NCBI GenBank assembly: GCA_963819845.1
Contig: CAWFXQ010000013.1
Span: 1 to 64,000 of the forward strand
DNA length: 64,000 nucleotides
DNA from: DATAGF01 sp963819845
GTDB taxonomy: Bacteria; Actinomycetota; Thermoleophilia; Miltoncostaeales; Miltoncostaeaceae
Reading direction: 5' to 3'
The position numbers and the translations under genes were made by a program. The notes under the pieces are model-generated. The model searched no databases and was not told the origin of the DNA. It saw only the letters and a list, made by a program, of their open reading frames with translations. Positions within the stretch are counted from its first letter, which is position 1. The number at the start of each line of letters is the position of its first letter. Shown here one piece after another: positions 9,018-16,982 of the stretch.

Positions 9018-9473
9018 ATGTCCAGCATCGAGGAGTCCGTCGAGATCAACGTCCCGGTCCGCGCCGCCTACGACCAGTGGACCCAGTTCGAGGAGTTCCC
9101 GCGCTTCATGGAGGGGGTCGAGTCGGTCCGCCAGATCGACGACACCCACCTGCACTGGGTGGCCGAGATCGCGGGGCAGCGCCGCGAGTGGGAGGCCGCG
9201 ATCACCGAGCAGCACCCCGACGAGCGCATCGCCTGGGCCAGCACCGAGGGCCAGCGCAACGCCGGCGTGGTCACCTTCCACCGCCTGGACGAGGACCGCA
9301 CCACGGTGATGCTGCAGCTGGACCACGAGCCCGAGGGGCTGGTTGACAAGGCCGGCGACGCCCTGGGCCTGGTGCGCCGGCGCGCCAAGGGCGACCTTGA
9401 GCGCTTCCGCGAGCTGATCGAGTCGCGCGGCACGGCGACGGGCGGCTGGCGCGGCGACGTGCCGCGGAGCTGA
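9018..9473 (+). CDS. SRPBCC-family (polyketide cyclase/dehydrase-like) protein
   Basis: A 151-residue START/Bet v1-like protein. SIEESVEINVPVRAAYDQWT, QFEEFPRFMEGVESVRQIDD and HWVAEIAGQRREWEAAITEQ form the conserved first helix and strands of the SRPBCC group also seen in YceI/CoxG-like stress proteins. It starts at the ATG after an AAGGAGCG ribosome site and ends 4 nt before the FMN reductase. Ligand unknown. Confidence 0.85.
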   Translation: MSSIEESVEINVPVRAAYDQWTQFEEFPRFMEGVESVRQIDDTHLHWVAEIAGQRREWEAAITEQHPDERIAWASTEGQRNAGVVTFHRLDEDRTTVMLQLDHEPEGLVDKAGDALGLVRRRAKGDLERFRELIESRGTATGGWRGDVPRS

Positions 9474-9477
9474 GCCC

Positions 9478-10083
9478 GTGAACGCCGTGGTGCTCAACTG
9501 CACGCTGAAGCCGTCGCCCGCCGAGTCCAACTCCGAGGCGCTCGCGCGGGTCGTGGCGACGGCCCTCGAGGAGCGGGGCGTCGCGGTCGAGTTCCACCGC
9601 GTCGTTGACCACGACGTGCGCCCCGGCGTGTCGTCGGACGAGGGCGACGGCGACGGCTGGCCGCGGCTGCGCGAGCGGATCCTCGCCGCGGAGATCCTCG
9701 TGGTCGCCACGCCGACCTGGCTGGGCCGGCCGTCCAGCGTGGCCCAGCGGGCGCTGGAGCGGATGGACGCCATGATCGCCGAGACCGACGACGACGGCCG
9801 CCCGGTGGCCTACAACCGTGTGGCCGGCGTCGTGGTCACGGGCAACGAGGACGGCGCCCACCACGTCATCGCGGAGGTCGCCGGGGCGCTCATCGACATC
9901 GGCTACACCGTCCCGGGGCAGGCGTGGACCTACTGGAACAGGGGTCCGGGGCCCGGCCCCAGCTACCTCGAGACCGACGAGGGCCACGAGTGGTCGCGGA
10001 CCACCGGCCAGGCCGCCGCGGCGAACCTGGTGGCGGTGGCGGAGGCCCTCCGGGAGCGGCCGATGGGGCCTCCGCCGAGCTGA
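9478..10083 (+). CDS. NADPH-dependent FMN reductase/flavodoxin-like protein
   Basis: A 201-residue flavodoxin-fold protein. VVLNCTLKPSPAESNSEALA fits the FMN-phosphate loop, ILVVATPTWLGRPSSVAQRA the FMN isoalloxazine loop, and VAGVVVTGNEDGAHHVIAEV the third strand region. These match NAD(P)H-dependent oxidoreductases of the WrbA/FMN_red group. GTG start directly follows the SRPBCC gene, so they are probably one unit, and convergent to amt. Confidence 0.8.
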   Translation: MNAVVLNCTLKPSPAESNSEALARVVATALEERGVAVEFHRVVDHDVRPGVSSDEGDGDGWPRLRERILAAEILVVATPTWLGRPSSVAQRALERMDAMIAETDDDGRPVAYNRVAGVVVTGNEDGAHHVIAEVAGALIDIGYTVPGQAWTYWNRGPGPGPSYLETDEGHEWSRTTGQAAAANLVAVAEALRERPMGPPPS

Positions 10084-10098
10084 AACGCCGCCGGCCGC

Positions 10099-11369
10099 CT
10101 ACGCCCGGGCCGCCACCTCCCTCTCGGGCCCCGCCTCGGGCGTGACCAGGATGGCGCCCTCGCCGCTGACGTAGGCCTCCTCGCCGTGCGCGACCACGTC
10201 CAGGCCCAGCGCCTCCTCGCCCTCGGTCGCGCGCAGGGGCATGACCGCGCCGATGGCGCGCAGCAGGATGTAGGTGGCCACGAAGGCGTAGGCCGGCGCG
10301 GCGAGCACGGCGACGGCCTGGTCCCAGAGCTGGCCGGGGTTGCCGAAGACCAGCCCGTCGGCCACGCCGTTCCACGACTCCTGGGCGAAGAAGCCGATGA
10401 ACAGCAGCCCGGTGATGCCCGCGATGCCGTGGGCCGCGAGGACGTCCAGCGTCTCGTCCACACGGGTGCGCGTCCGCCACACGATGACGGCGTAGCTGGG
10501 GAGTGCGGCCAGGGCGCCGAGCGCCATGGCCCATCCCGGGCTGATGAAGCCGCCGGCCGGCGTGATGCCCACGCAGCCGACGATGATCGCGGTGGCGGCG
10601 CCGATCGCGGTCACCTTGCGCCCGCGGATCAGGTCGAGGGCGAACCACACGAGCAGCGTGCACGCCGGGCAGAGCAGCGTGTTGACGAACGCGAGCACGC
10701 TCGGGTCGCCGGTGGAGAAGCCGCTGCCGCCGTTGAAGCCGAACCAGCCGAACCACAGCAGGCCGGCGCCCAGCAGGACGTAGACCGCGTTGTGGGGCAG
10801 CAGGGCCTGGCGCCCGTAGTCCTTGCGCGCGCCCACGACCAGCGCCGCGGCGAGCGCCGAGAAGCCCGAGGCGATCTCCACCGGCACGCCGCCGGCGAAG
10901 TCGAGCGTCCCGCGCTGCAAGCCATCCGCCGCCGAACGCCCAGTGGGCGAGCACGGCGTAGACCGCCACCGACCAGAGCGGCGGCGAAGATCAGGAACGC
11001 GCCGAAGCGCATCCGCTCGACGACCGCGCCCGAGACCAGGGCGGTGGTGATGATGCAGAAGGTCGCCTGGAAGGCGAAGAAGACGAGATGCGGGATCGTG
11101 GTGCCGTCCCGCGGGGTGAACCCGACGTCGCTCAGGAAGGCGTAGTCGAGTCCGCCGACGAAGTCGCCGGACCCGTCGAACGCCAGGGAGTAGCCGACGA
11201 CGGCCCACGTCACGGTGGCGACCGCGATCGCGGCGACGCACATCATGAAGGTGTTGAGGGTGTTCTTGGACCGCACCAGGCCCGCGTAGAACAGGCCGAG
11301 CGCCGGCGTCATCATCAGCACCAGCGCGGTCGCCATGAGCATCCAGGCGGTGTCTCCGGTGTCGATCAC
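10099..11369 (-). CDS. amt: Ammonium transporter Amt (two frameshifts)
   Basis: An Amt/Mep/Rh channel with about 11 membrane segments. It begins MLMATALVLMMTPALGLFYA (signature), continues FFAFQATFCIITTALVSGAV, VLLGAGLLWFGWFGFNGGSG and HGIAGITGLLFIGFFAQ. Two extra bases near 10978 and 10919 disrupt the middle; correction gives about 420 residues. The first pore His (motif DFAGG-xVVH in AmtB) reads DFAGGVPVEIASG here, so it is Glu, while the second pore His is kept (AAHGIAG). The GTG start overlaps the glnB stop (GTGA), the classical PII-Amt pairing. Confidence 0.85.
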
Positions 11370-11719
11370 GACGCCACCGGGGTCACGGCCCCCTCGGCGG
11401 TCTCGCCGGTCCTGATGCGCACGGCCTGCGAGAGGTCGAGCACGAAGATCTTGCCGTCGCCGACGTCGCCGGTGCGCGCGCCGACGACGAGCGCGTCGAT
11501 CGTCGGCTGCACGAACGGCTCCGAGACGGCGATCTCGAAGCGGACCTTCTCCGAGAGCCCCATCTTGACGGTTGTGCCGCGGTAGGTCTCGACGCGGTCG
11601 ACCTCACCCCCGTGGCCCTGCACCCGGCTCATCGAATACCCGCGGATGTCAGCGCGGTAGAGCGCCTGCAGCACCTCGTTCGCCTTCTCGGGACGAACGA
11701 TCCCGATCACCAGTTTCAC
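11366..11719 (-). CDS. glnB: Nitrogen regulatory protein PII
   Basis: A 117-residue PII protein: KLVIGIVRPEKANEVLQALY at the N-terminus, a T-loop with the modifiable Tyr in VETYRGTTVKMGLSEKV, and the B- and C-loops in VGARTGDVGDGKIFVLDLSQ. The GTG at 11719 fits the family start; the open frame upstream belongs to another gene. It is translationally coupled to amt, so it most likely gates the transporter in response to 2-oxoglutarate and ATP/ADP. This locus annotation could equally be called glnK. Confidence 0.9.
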   Translation of the reverse strand: MKLVIGIVRPEKANEVLQALYRADIRGYSMSRVQGHGGEVDRVETYRGTTVKMGLSEKVRFEIAVSEPFVQPTIDALVVGARTGDVGDGKIFVLDLSQAVRIRTGETAEGAVTPVAS

Positions 11720-11831
11720 GTTGCCCCCCAAGCTCCGCACGGTCGGAAGAACGCAGCGGGCGAGCCTATCGGGGAGCGGCGCCGCCCGGGGTGGCGCGCC
11801 CGGGCGCGCGGCGACGGGTCGACGGCGACGC

Positions 11832-12724
11832 CTACGGCTGATCGCCGGGCGCGTCGCCCTCCAGCTCGGCGACCACCCGCTCGGCCTCCGCGACGAGCCG
11901 CTCCGCCTCCTCGGCCTGGGCGGCGGCCTGGGCCTCGTCCGCCGCCGCCGCCCCGGCCTCATCGGCGCGCGCGGCCGCCACCCGCTCGGAATCCGCGAGC
12001 GCCTCGCGCCGCCGCTCCGCCTCGGCCTCGGCCTTCTCGCGCGCGCGCTCGGCCTTCTCGCGCCCCCGGCGGGCCCGGGCGAGCCGCTCGCGGGCCGCCT
12101 TGGCGTTCGCGGCCGCCGCCCGTGCGAGCTCCAGGGCCTCGGCGCGCGACGCCGCGCGCTGGTCCCGGGCCTTGCGCGCCCGCCGGACCGCGAGCTCGTC
12201 GGTGCCCGGCGCCGCATCGCCGGCCCGCGTTGACCGCGCGGGCCGCTTCGGCGCGGGGGGCGGGGAGGGGCGAGCCCTCCGAGCAGGCCGGCGCCCAGGT
12301 CGGGCTCGGGGTCGCGGGAGAGGCGCCCCCGCAGCAGCTCGTCGCGCTCGCCGTCGCGGCGGGCCGCCGCCCGGAGGGCGGCACGCACGGCCGGGTCGTC
12401 CGACAGCGCGGCCACGGCCGCGGCCTCGGCGTCCGCCGCCGCGCGGAGGTCGTCGGCTTCCGAGCGACCCTCCAGCATCGCGGCCTGGGTGGCGGCGAGT
12501 GCCTCCTCGGCGGCGACCGCGGCCGCGACGGCATCGGGCTCCTCACGCGCCATCCGGTTGAGCTCGGCCGCCAGCTTGGTCGGCCGTCGGAGGGCGCTCA
12601 CGCGCTCGGCCCCGGCGCGGTCGCCGGAGCCCCGCAGCTCCTTGGCCAGCGCATCGCGCGTGGCGGTGAAGTCACCGGGCGGCCCGGCGTAGAGCGCGTC
12701 GAGCCGGGCCTCCAGGTCGTCCAT
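11832..12724 (-). CDS. Alanine/arginine-rich coiled-coil protein (one frameshift)
   Basis: The start MDDLEARLDALYAGPPGDFT begins a ~297-residue protein rich in Ala, Glu and Arg. The first half is helical (AKELRGSGDRAGAERVSALR, LAAELNRMAREEPDAVAAAV). The second half is a long coiled coil (ARADEAGAAAADEAQAAAQA, EEAERLVAEAERVVAELEG) ending GDAPGDQP at TAG 11832. The total length is one base short of a frame; the missing base most likely lies in the C/G homopolymer near 12255-12275. Similar proteins occur widely in actinobacteria without known function. Confidence 0.6.
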
Positions 12725-12766
12725 CGGCACAGGATGGCGACCCGGGGCGGAGGTGCAAGTTCGGTA

Positions 12767-12892
12767 ATGGTTTGGACAAGCGCGACGCCGGGGGACTGGC
12801 GCGACGGCCCCCGAGTGTGCATCATTTGTCACGAGGCGGGTGACGCCGCGGGCAACGGCGCCGCCTCGACTGCCCAGCCACTCGTTGACTGA
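12767..12892 (+). CDS. Candidate 41-residue protein with a CxxCH motif
   Basis: A short frame from ATG 12767 encodes MVWTSATPGDWRDGPRVCII followed by CHEAGDAAGNG and a TGA at 12892. A GGAGG lies 13 nt before the ATG, a long spacing. A strong hairpin follows 8 nt after the stop, as expected for a transcript end. It lies between divergent genes in 300 bp that otherwise lack coding. No family recognised; could be chance. Confidence 0.3.
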   Translation: MVWTSATPGDWRDGPRVCIICHEAGDAAGNGAASTAQPLVD

Positions 12893-12899
12893 GAGCACC

Positions 12900-12933
12900 G
12901 AAGACCGCCGATGGGGGTACACCGGCGGTCTTC
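12900..12933 (+). terminator. Perfect 11-bp hairpin, probable terminator
   Basis: GAAGACCGCCG (12900-12910) pairs exactly with CGGCGGTCTTC (12923-12933) around a 12-nt loop. The following bases are GTCGTTCC rather than a clean T-run, as is common in high-GC actinobacteria. It sits just after the candidate small gene at 12767-12892 and ahead of the ABC operon. Confidence 0.55.
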
Positions 12934-13033
12934 GTCGTTCCCGGCCGGGAAATGGCCCCGGTCGCGGACGCGCCGTGTCCGGAATGCGATCTCGTGTGGG
13001 CGCTCCCCCGCCCGTACCGCACCAGGAGGCAGC

Positions 13034-14065
13034 GTGTCGGACGTCACCACCGCGGCCGTCGCTCCGCCGCGCCGCACCGCCGCCGGCCCCGCCATCGAGG
13101 CCGAGGGCCTGCGGAAGTCCTACGGCGAGGTCCAGGCGCTCGCGCGGCGTCGACCTCGCGCGTCCCGGCGGGCACCGTGCTCGGCCTGCTCGGCCCCAAC
13201 GGCGCCGGCAAGACGACCGCGGTCCGCATCCTCACCACGCTGCTCCCGCCCGACGGCGGCAGCGCCCGTGTCGCCGGGCTCGACGTCGTGCGCGAGGCGG
13301 CCGCGCTGCGCGCGCGCATCGGCCTCGCCGGGCAGTACGCGGCGGTCGACGAGAACCTGACCGGGTTCGAGAACCTCGAGATGGTCGGGCGCCTCTACCA
13401 CCTGCCGCGCGCCGACGCCACGGCGCGCGCGCCGACGAGCTGCTGGAGCGCTTCGACCTGGCCGACGCCGCCGGCCGGCTCGTGCGGACCTACTCGGGCG
13501 GCATGCGCCGCCGGCTCGACCTCGCCGCCGCGCTCGTCGCCCGCCCGCCGGTGCTGTTCCTCGACGAGCCGACCACCGGCCTCGACCCGCGCAGCCGCAT
13601 CGGCGCTGTGGGAGACGATCGAGGCGCGCGTCGCCGACGGCACGACCGTTCTGCTCACCACCCAGTACCTCGACGAGGCCGACCGCCTCGCCGACCGGAT
13701 CGCGGTCATCGACCACGGCCGCGTCATCGCCGAGGGCACCTCCGACGAGCTCAAGGACCGCGTCGGCGGCGAGCGGCTCGAGGTCGTGCTCGAGGACTCC
13801 GGCGCGACGCCGAGGCGGCCGATGGCGGCGCTGGCGCCGATGGCCGACGGAGCCGCCGGCGGTGCGACGACGGCGCGATCCGTGGTCGTGCCGCGCGAGC
13901 GCGCGGGGCGCGATCGCCGAGGCGGTGCGCCGGCTCGACGAGGCGGGCGTCGCAGATCGACGACGTCGCGCTGCGCCGCCCGACGCTCGACGACGTCTTC
14001 CTCGCCCTCACCGGCCACGCGGCCGAGCGGGCGGAGGACGAGGAGAACGGAGGAGCGCGGCGTGA
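13034..14065 (+). CDS. DrrA-type ABC transporter ATPase (multiple frameshifts)
   Basis: A daunorubicin-resistance-type ATP-binding subunit. Visible across frames are GPNGAGKTTAVRILTTLLPP (Walker A), YSGGMRRRLDLAAALV (signature), VLFLDEPTTGLDPRSR (Walker B), TTVLLTTQYLDEADRLADRI (H-loop region) and the C-terminal DDVALRRPTLDDVFLALTG, which is characteristic of DrrA. Net +1 shifts are needed near 13142, 13157, 13606, 13910 and 13952, and a -1 type shift near 13424. The GTG start has AGGAGG upstream. The stop overlaps the permease start by GTGA. It would export a hydrophobic compound together with the next gene. Confidence 0.75.
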
Positions 14066-14846
14066 GCGGCCTGGGCTACGCGGTCTCCGACACGCTGGTC
14101 CTCGCGCGAGCGCAACCTGCTGCGCATCCCGCGCCAGCCCGACCTGCTGATCAGCTTCACGATCCAGCCGATCATGTTCGTGCTGCTGTTCGTCTACGTC
14201 TTCGGCGGCGCGATCCAGACGCCGGGCTACGACTACGTGGACTTCCTCATCCCGGGCATCATCGTCCAGACGATCGCCTTCGGCGGCTTCGTCACGGCCG
14301 CTGGGCCTCGCGGAGGACCTCAAGAAGGGCCTGATCGACCGCTTCCGCTCGCTGCCGATGGCGCCGCTCGGCCGTGCTCGCCGGGCGCACGCTCGCCGAC
14401 GTCGCCACCAACGCCTCGTCGATCGCGGTGATGGTCGGCGTCGGGCCTGATCGTCGGCTTCCGCTTCGACGCCTCGACTCCTCGAGGTCGTCGCGGGCAT
14501 CGGCCTCGCTGCTGCTGTTCGGCTACGCCTTCTCGTGGGTCTTCGCCTTCATCGGCACTCATCGTCGTCGTCGCCCGAGTCGGCGCAGGCGATCGGCTTC
14601 ATCGTCGATCTTCCCGCTCACCTTCGTCTCGTCGGCGTTCGTGCCGGTGGACGTCGATGCCGGACTGGCTGCAGGGCTTCGCCGAGGTCAACCCGTTCAC
14701 CATGGCGGTCGACGCCCTGCGCGCGCTGTGGATCGGCGCTCCGGCGGGCAACTCCATCTGGGCGCGCGCTCGCGTGGTGCGTCGGGCTGATCCTCGTCTT
14801 CGGCGCGCTGGCGGTGGACCGCTACCGGAGGGCCACCCTGCGCTGA
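14062..14846 (+). CDS. ABC-2 type permease, DrrB-like (about ten frameshifts)
   Basis: The membrane partner of the preceding ATPase. Segments recognisable in successive frames are RNLLRIPRQPDLLISFTIQP, MFVLLFVYVFGGAIQTPGYD, IVQTIAFGGFVTA, LTFVSSAFVPV and EVNPFTMAVDALRALWIGAP, the usual order of an ABC-2 permease of about 260 residues. The frame moves by net +1 near 14106, 14300, 14367, 14449, 14479, 14557, 14572, 14611, 14662 and 14766, one every 70 bp on average. Conserved residues are intact between the shifts, so the coding constraint was recent. Confidence 0.65.
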
Positions 14847-14886
14847 AAGCCGCGCCGCCCCGCTGTCTGGGGCGGGGGCGGGATCG

Positions 14887-14901
14887 TAGAGTGGCGCGGT
14901 G
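14887..14901 (+). promoter_or_regulatory. Leaderless promoter of the first APC-Usp gene
   Basis: A -10 hexamer TAGAGT at 14887-14892 is followed after exactly 6 nt by the GTG start at 14899. No Shine-Dalgarno sequence is present, so transcription should begin at or next to the start codon. Confidence 0.55.
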
Positions 14902-16803
14902 CCGCCGAGCCCACGTCGCCAGCAGCAGGGGCTCGAGCGCGTCCTCGGCGCCCCCGCGCTGTTCGCGACGGCCTACGGCAACGTGGGCTCGTCGATCTAC
15001 TACGCGCTGGGCGTCACGGCGGCGCTGGCCCTCGGGCTCACGCCGGTCGTCTTCCTCATCGCCGGGCTCATCTTCGCCCTCACCGCGGCCACCTACGCCG
15101 AGGGCACGGTGCGCTTCCCCGAGGCCGGCGGGTCGTCGAGCTTCGCGCGCCACGCGTTCAACGAGGTCGTGAGCTTCGGGGCCGCCTGGGCCCAGATGCT
15201 CAACTACATCATCACGATCGCCATCTCGGCGTTCTTCGTCCCGCACTACCTGTCGATCTTCTGGGAGCCGCTCAAGCAGAACCCGTGGGACGTGATCGTG
15301 GGGGCGGCCGTGGTCGTGGTGCTGGTCGCGATCAACATCGTGGGTGTGAAGGAGGCGGCGCGGCTCAACATCGTGCTCGCCGTCATCGACTTCGCCACCC
15401 AGGCGCTGCTGGTCGTGCTGGGCTTCGTGCTGATCTTCTCGCCCGAGGTCCTGGTCGACAACGTCAACCTCGGCGTCGCGCCCACCTGGGAGAGCTTCTT
15501 CCTGGCCGTCCCGGTGGCGATGATCGCCTACACCGGCATCGAGACGATCTCGAACCTCTCCGAGGAGGCGCGCGACCCCTCGCGCGACATCCCGCGCTCG
15601 ATCCGCCTGGTGGCGGTGGCCGTCTACGCCATCTACTTCACGCTCCCGGCGATCGCCCTGTCGGCGCTGCCGGTCTCGGAGGGGCCGGACGGCTACAGCA
15701 CCCTGCTCGGCGAGCCCCCCGAGGACGGTGGCTTCGCCAACGACCCGGTGCTGGGGATCGTCAACAACCTGGGCGTCGAGGGGGCGCTGCTCACGACGCT
15801 CGAGGTCTACGTCGGGGTGCTCGCGGCGACGATCCTCTTCATCGCCGCCAACGCCGGCGTCATCGGCGCGTCGCGCATCACCTACGCCATGGCCAGCTAC
15901 CGCCAGCTGCCCGAGCCGTTCCGGCGCCTGCACCGACGCTTCAAGACCCCCTGGCTGGCGCTGGTGCTGTTCGCCGGAGCCGCTTCGATCGTCGCGATCC
16001 TGCCGGGCCAGACCGACTTCCTCGGCACGATGTACTCGTTCGGGGCGATGCTCTCGTTCACGGTGGCGCACGTCTCGATCGTGGCCCTGCGGGTGCGCCG
16101 GCGCGACGAGGAGCTCGTCTACCGGGCCCGGCCCAACCTGCGCGCACGGGGGATCGACTGGCCCCTGTTCGCCATCCTCGGCGGGGCCGCGACCGGCCTG
16201 GCCTGGCTGGTGGTGGTCATCGAGGAGCCGGCGACGCGCTACGCGGGGTTCGCCTGGCTGGCGCTGGGCTTCGTGGTCTACCTGGTGTACCGGCGCCGGG
16301 TCCTGCGGCTGCCGGTGGCCGAGACCGTGCGGGCGCCGGCCATCGTCCTCACCGACGAGCTCCGGGTGGAGTACCGCACCATCGTCGTGCCGGTGATGCG
16401 GTCGGCCGAGTCGGAGGAGGCCCTCGTCCTCGCCTCGCGGCTCGCCGCCGAGCGCCGCTCGCGGGTGGCGATCGTCCACGTGCTCGAGGTGCCGATGGAG
16501 CTGCCCTTGACGGTCAACCTGCCCTCGGCGGAGCGCGAGGCGAACGACCTGCTCGACGACGCCCGGGCGCTGGTGGAGAGCCACGGGGTCCGCGCCGTCA
16601 CGCGCCTCGAGCGCGCCCGCAGCGCCGGCCCGGCCATCGTCGCCGACGCCGTGTCGCGCACGGCCGACCTCGTGGTGATCGGCGCGGCGCGGCGCGGCAT
16701 CGGGCGCCGGGCCCCGGTGTTCGGCAGGACGGTGCGGTACGTGCTCCGGCACAGCCCCTGCCGGGTGATCGTCGCCACGGCCCGCGTGCGGGCGGCGGCC
16801 TGA
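14899..16803 (+). CDS. APC-superfamily transporter with C-terminal Usp domain
   Basis: A 634-residue protein. Residues ~10-470 form about 12 membrane helices of the amino acid-polyamine-cation superfamily (TAYGNVGSSIYYALGVTAAL at TM1, ATYAEGTVRFPEAGGSSSFA, VAMIAYTGIETISNLSEEAR). Residues ~485-634 form a universal stress protein domain (YRTIVVPVMRSAESEEALVL and a closing ADLVVIGAARRGIGRRAPVF, with the nucleotide-binding G-x2-G-x9-G pattern partly visible). The neighbourhood of a paralogue and two RCK proteins matches the mycobacterial Rv2690c-ceoB-ceoC arrangement, so potassium or another cation is a more likely substrate than an amino acid. That assignment is inference. Confidence 0.8.
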   Translation: MPPSPRRQQQGLERVLGAPALFATAYGNVGSSIYYALGVTAALALGLTPVVFLIAGLIFALTAATYAEGTVRFPEAGGSSSFARHAFNEVVSFGAAWAQMLNYIITIAISAFFVPHYLSIFWEPLKQNPWDVIVGAAVVVVLVAINIVGVKEAARLNIVLAVIDFATQALLVVLGFVLIFSPEVLVDNVNLGVAPTWESFFLAVPVAMIAYTGIETISNLSEEARDPSRDIPRSIRLVAVAVYAIYFTLPAIALSALPVSEGPDGYSTLLGEPPEDGGFANDPVLGIVNNLGVEGALLTTLEVYVGVLAATILFIAANAGVIGASRITYAMASYRQLPEPFRRLHRRFKTPWLALVLFAGAASIVAILPGQTDFLGTMYSFGAMLSFTVAHVSIVALRVRRRDEELVYRARPNLRARGIDWPLFAILGGAATGLAWLVVVIEEPATRYAGFAWLALGFVVYLVYRRRVLRLPVAETVRAPAIVLTDELRVEYRTIVVPVMRSAESEEALVLASRLAAERRSRVAIVHVLEVPMELPLTVNLPSAEREANDLLDDARALVESHGVRAVTRLERARSAGPAIVADAVSRTADLVVIGAARRGIGRRAPVFGRTVRYVLRHSPCRVIVATARVRAAA

Positions 16804-16982
16804 TGGGCCGCGGCGCCGTGCCGGTGGTGCTCGCGAGCGCGGTCGTGATCCTGGGGCTCGCCGTGATCGTGCGCACGATCGCCCTCGGGGTGGGCGGCGG
16901 CCTCGGCCTGCTGATCGGCGGGCTGTTGGTGATCGGCGGCGGGCTGCGCCTCTACCTGCTGCGGCCGTGGCGAAGAGGCTGA
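16803..16982 (+). CDS. Small two-helix membrane protein between the APC genes
   Basis: A 59-residue protein with two hydrophobic segments (VPVVLASAVVILGLAVIV and LGVGGGLGLLIGGLLVIGGG) and a basic C-terminus (LRPWRRG). The ATG overlaps the stop of the first APC gene (TGATG), and its 3' end overlaps the second APC gene by 16 nt, so it is translated as part of this operon. No family recognised. Its position suggests a small accessory subunit. Confidence 0.6.
   Translation: MGRGAVPVVLASAVVILGLAVIVRTIALGVGGGLGLLIGGLLVIGGGLRLYLLRPWRRG

Noticed and set aside
12725..12960. tmRNA or other structured RNA around the 12.9 kb hairpin
   Set aside because: No tRNA-like acceptor, T-loop or tag reading frame could be fitted; only one simple hairpin is seen.
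13034..14846. Antibiotic biosynthesis gene cluster marked by the DrrAB-like exporter
   Set aside because: No biosynthetic genes (PKS, NRPS, RiPP enzymes, terpene synthases) lie on either side.
16803..16982. Dismissal of the 59-codon frame between the APC genes as noise
   Set aside because: Kept as a gene instead: it has a TGATG coupling to the gene before, two clean hydrophobic helices and fills the exact interval between two conserved genes.
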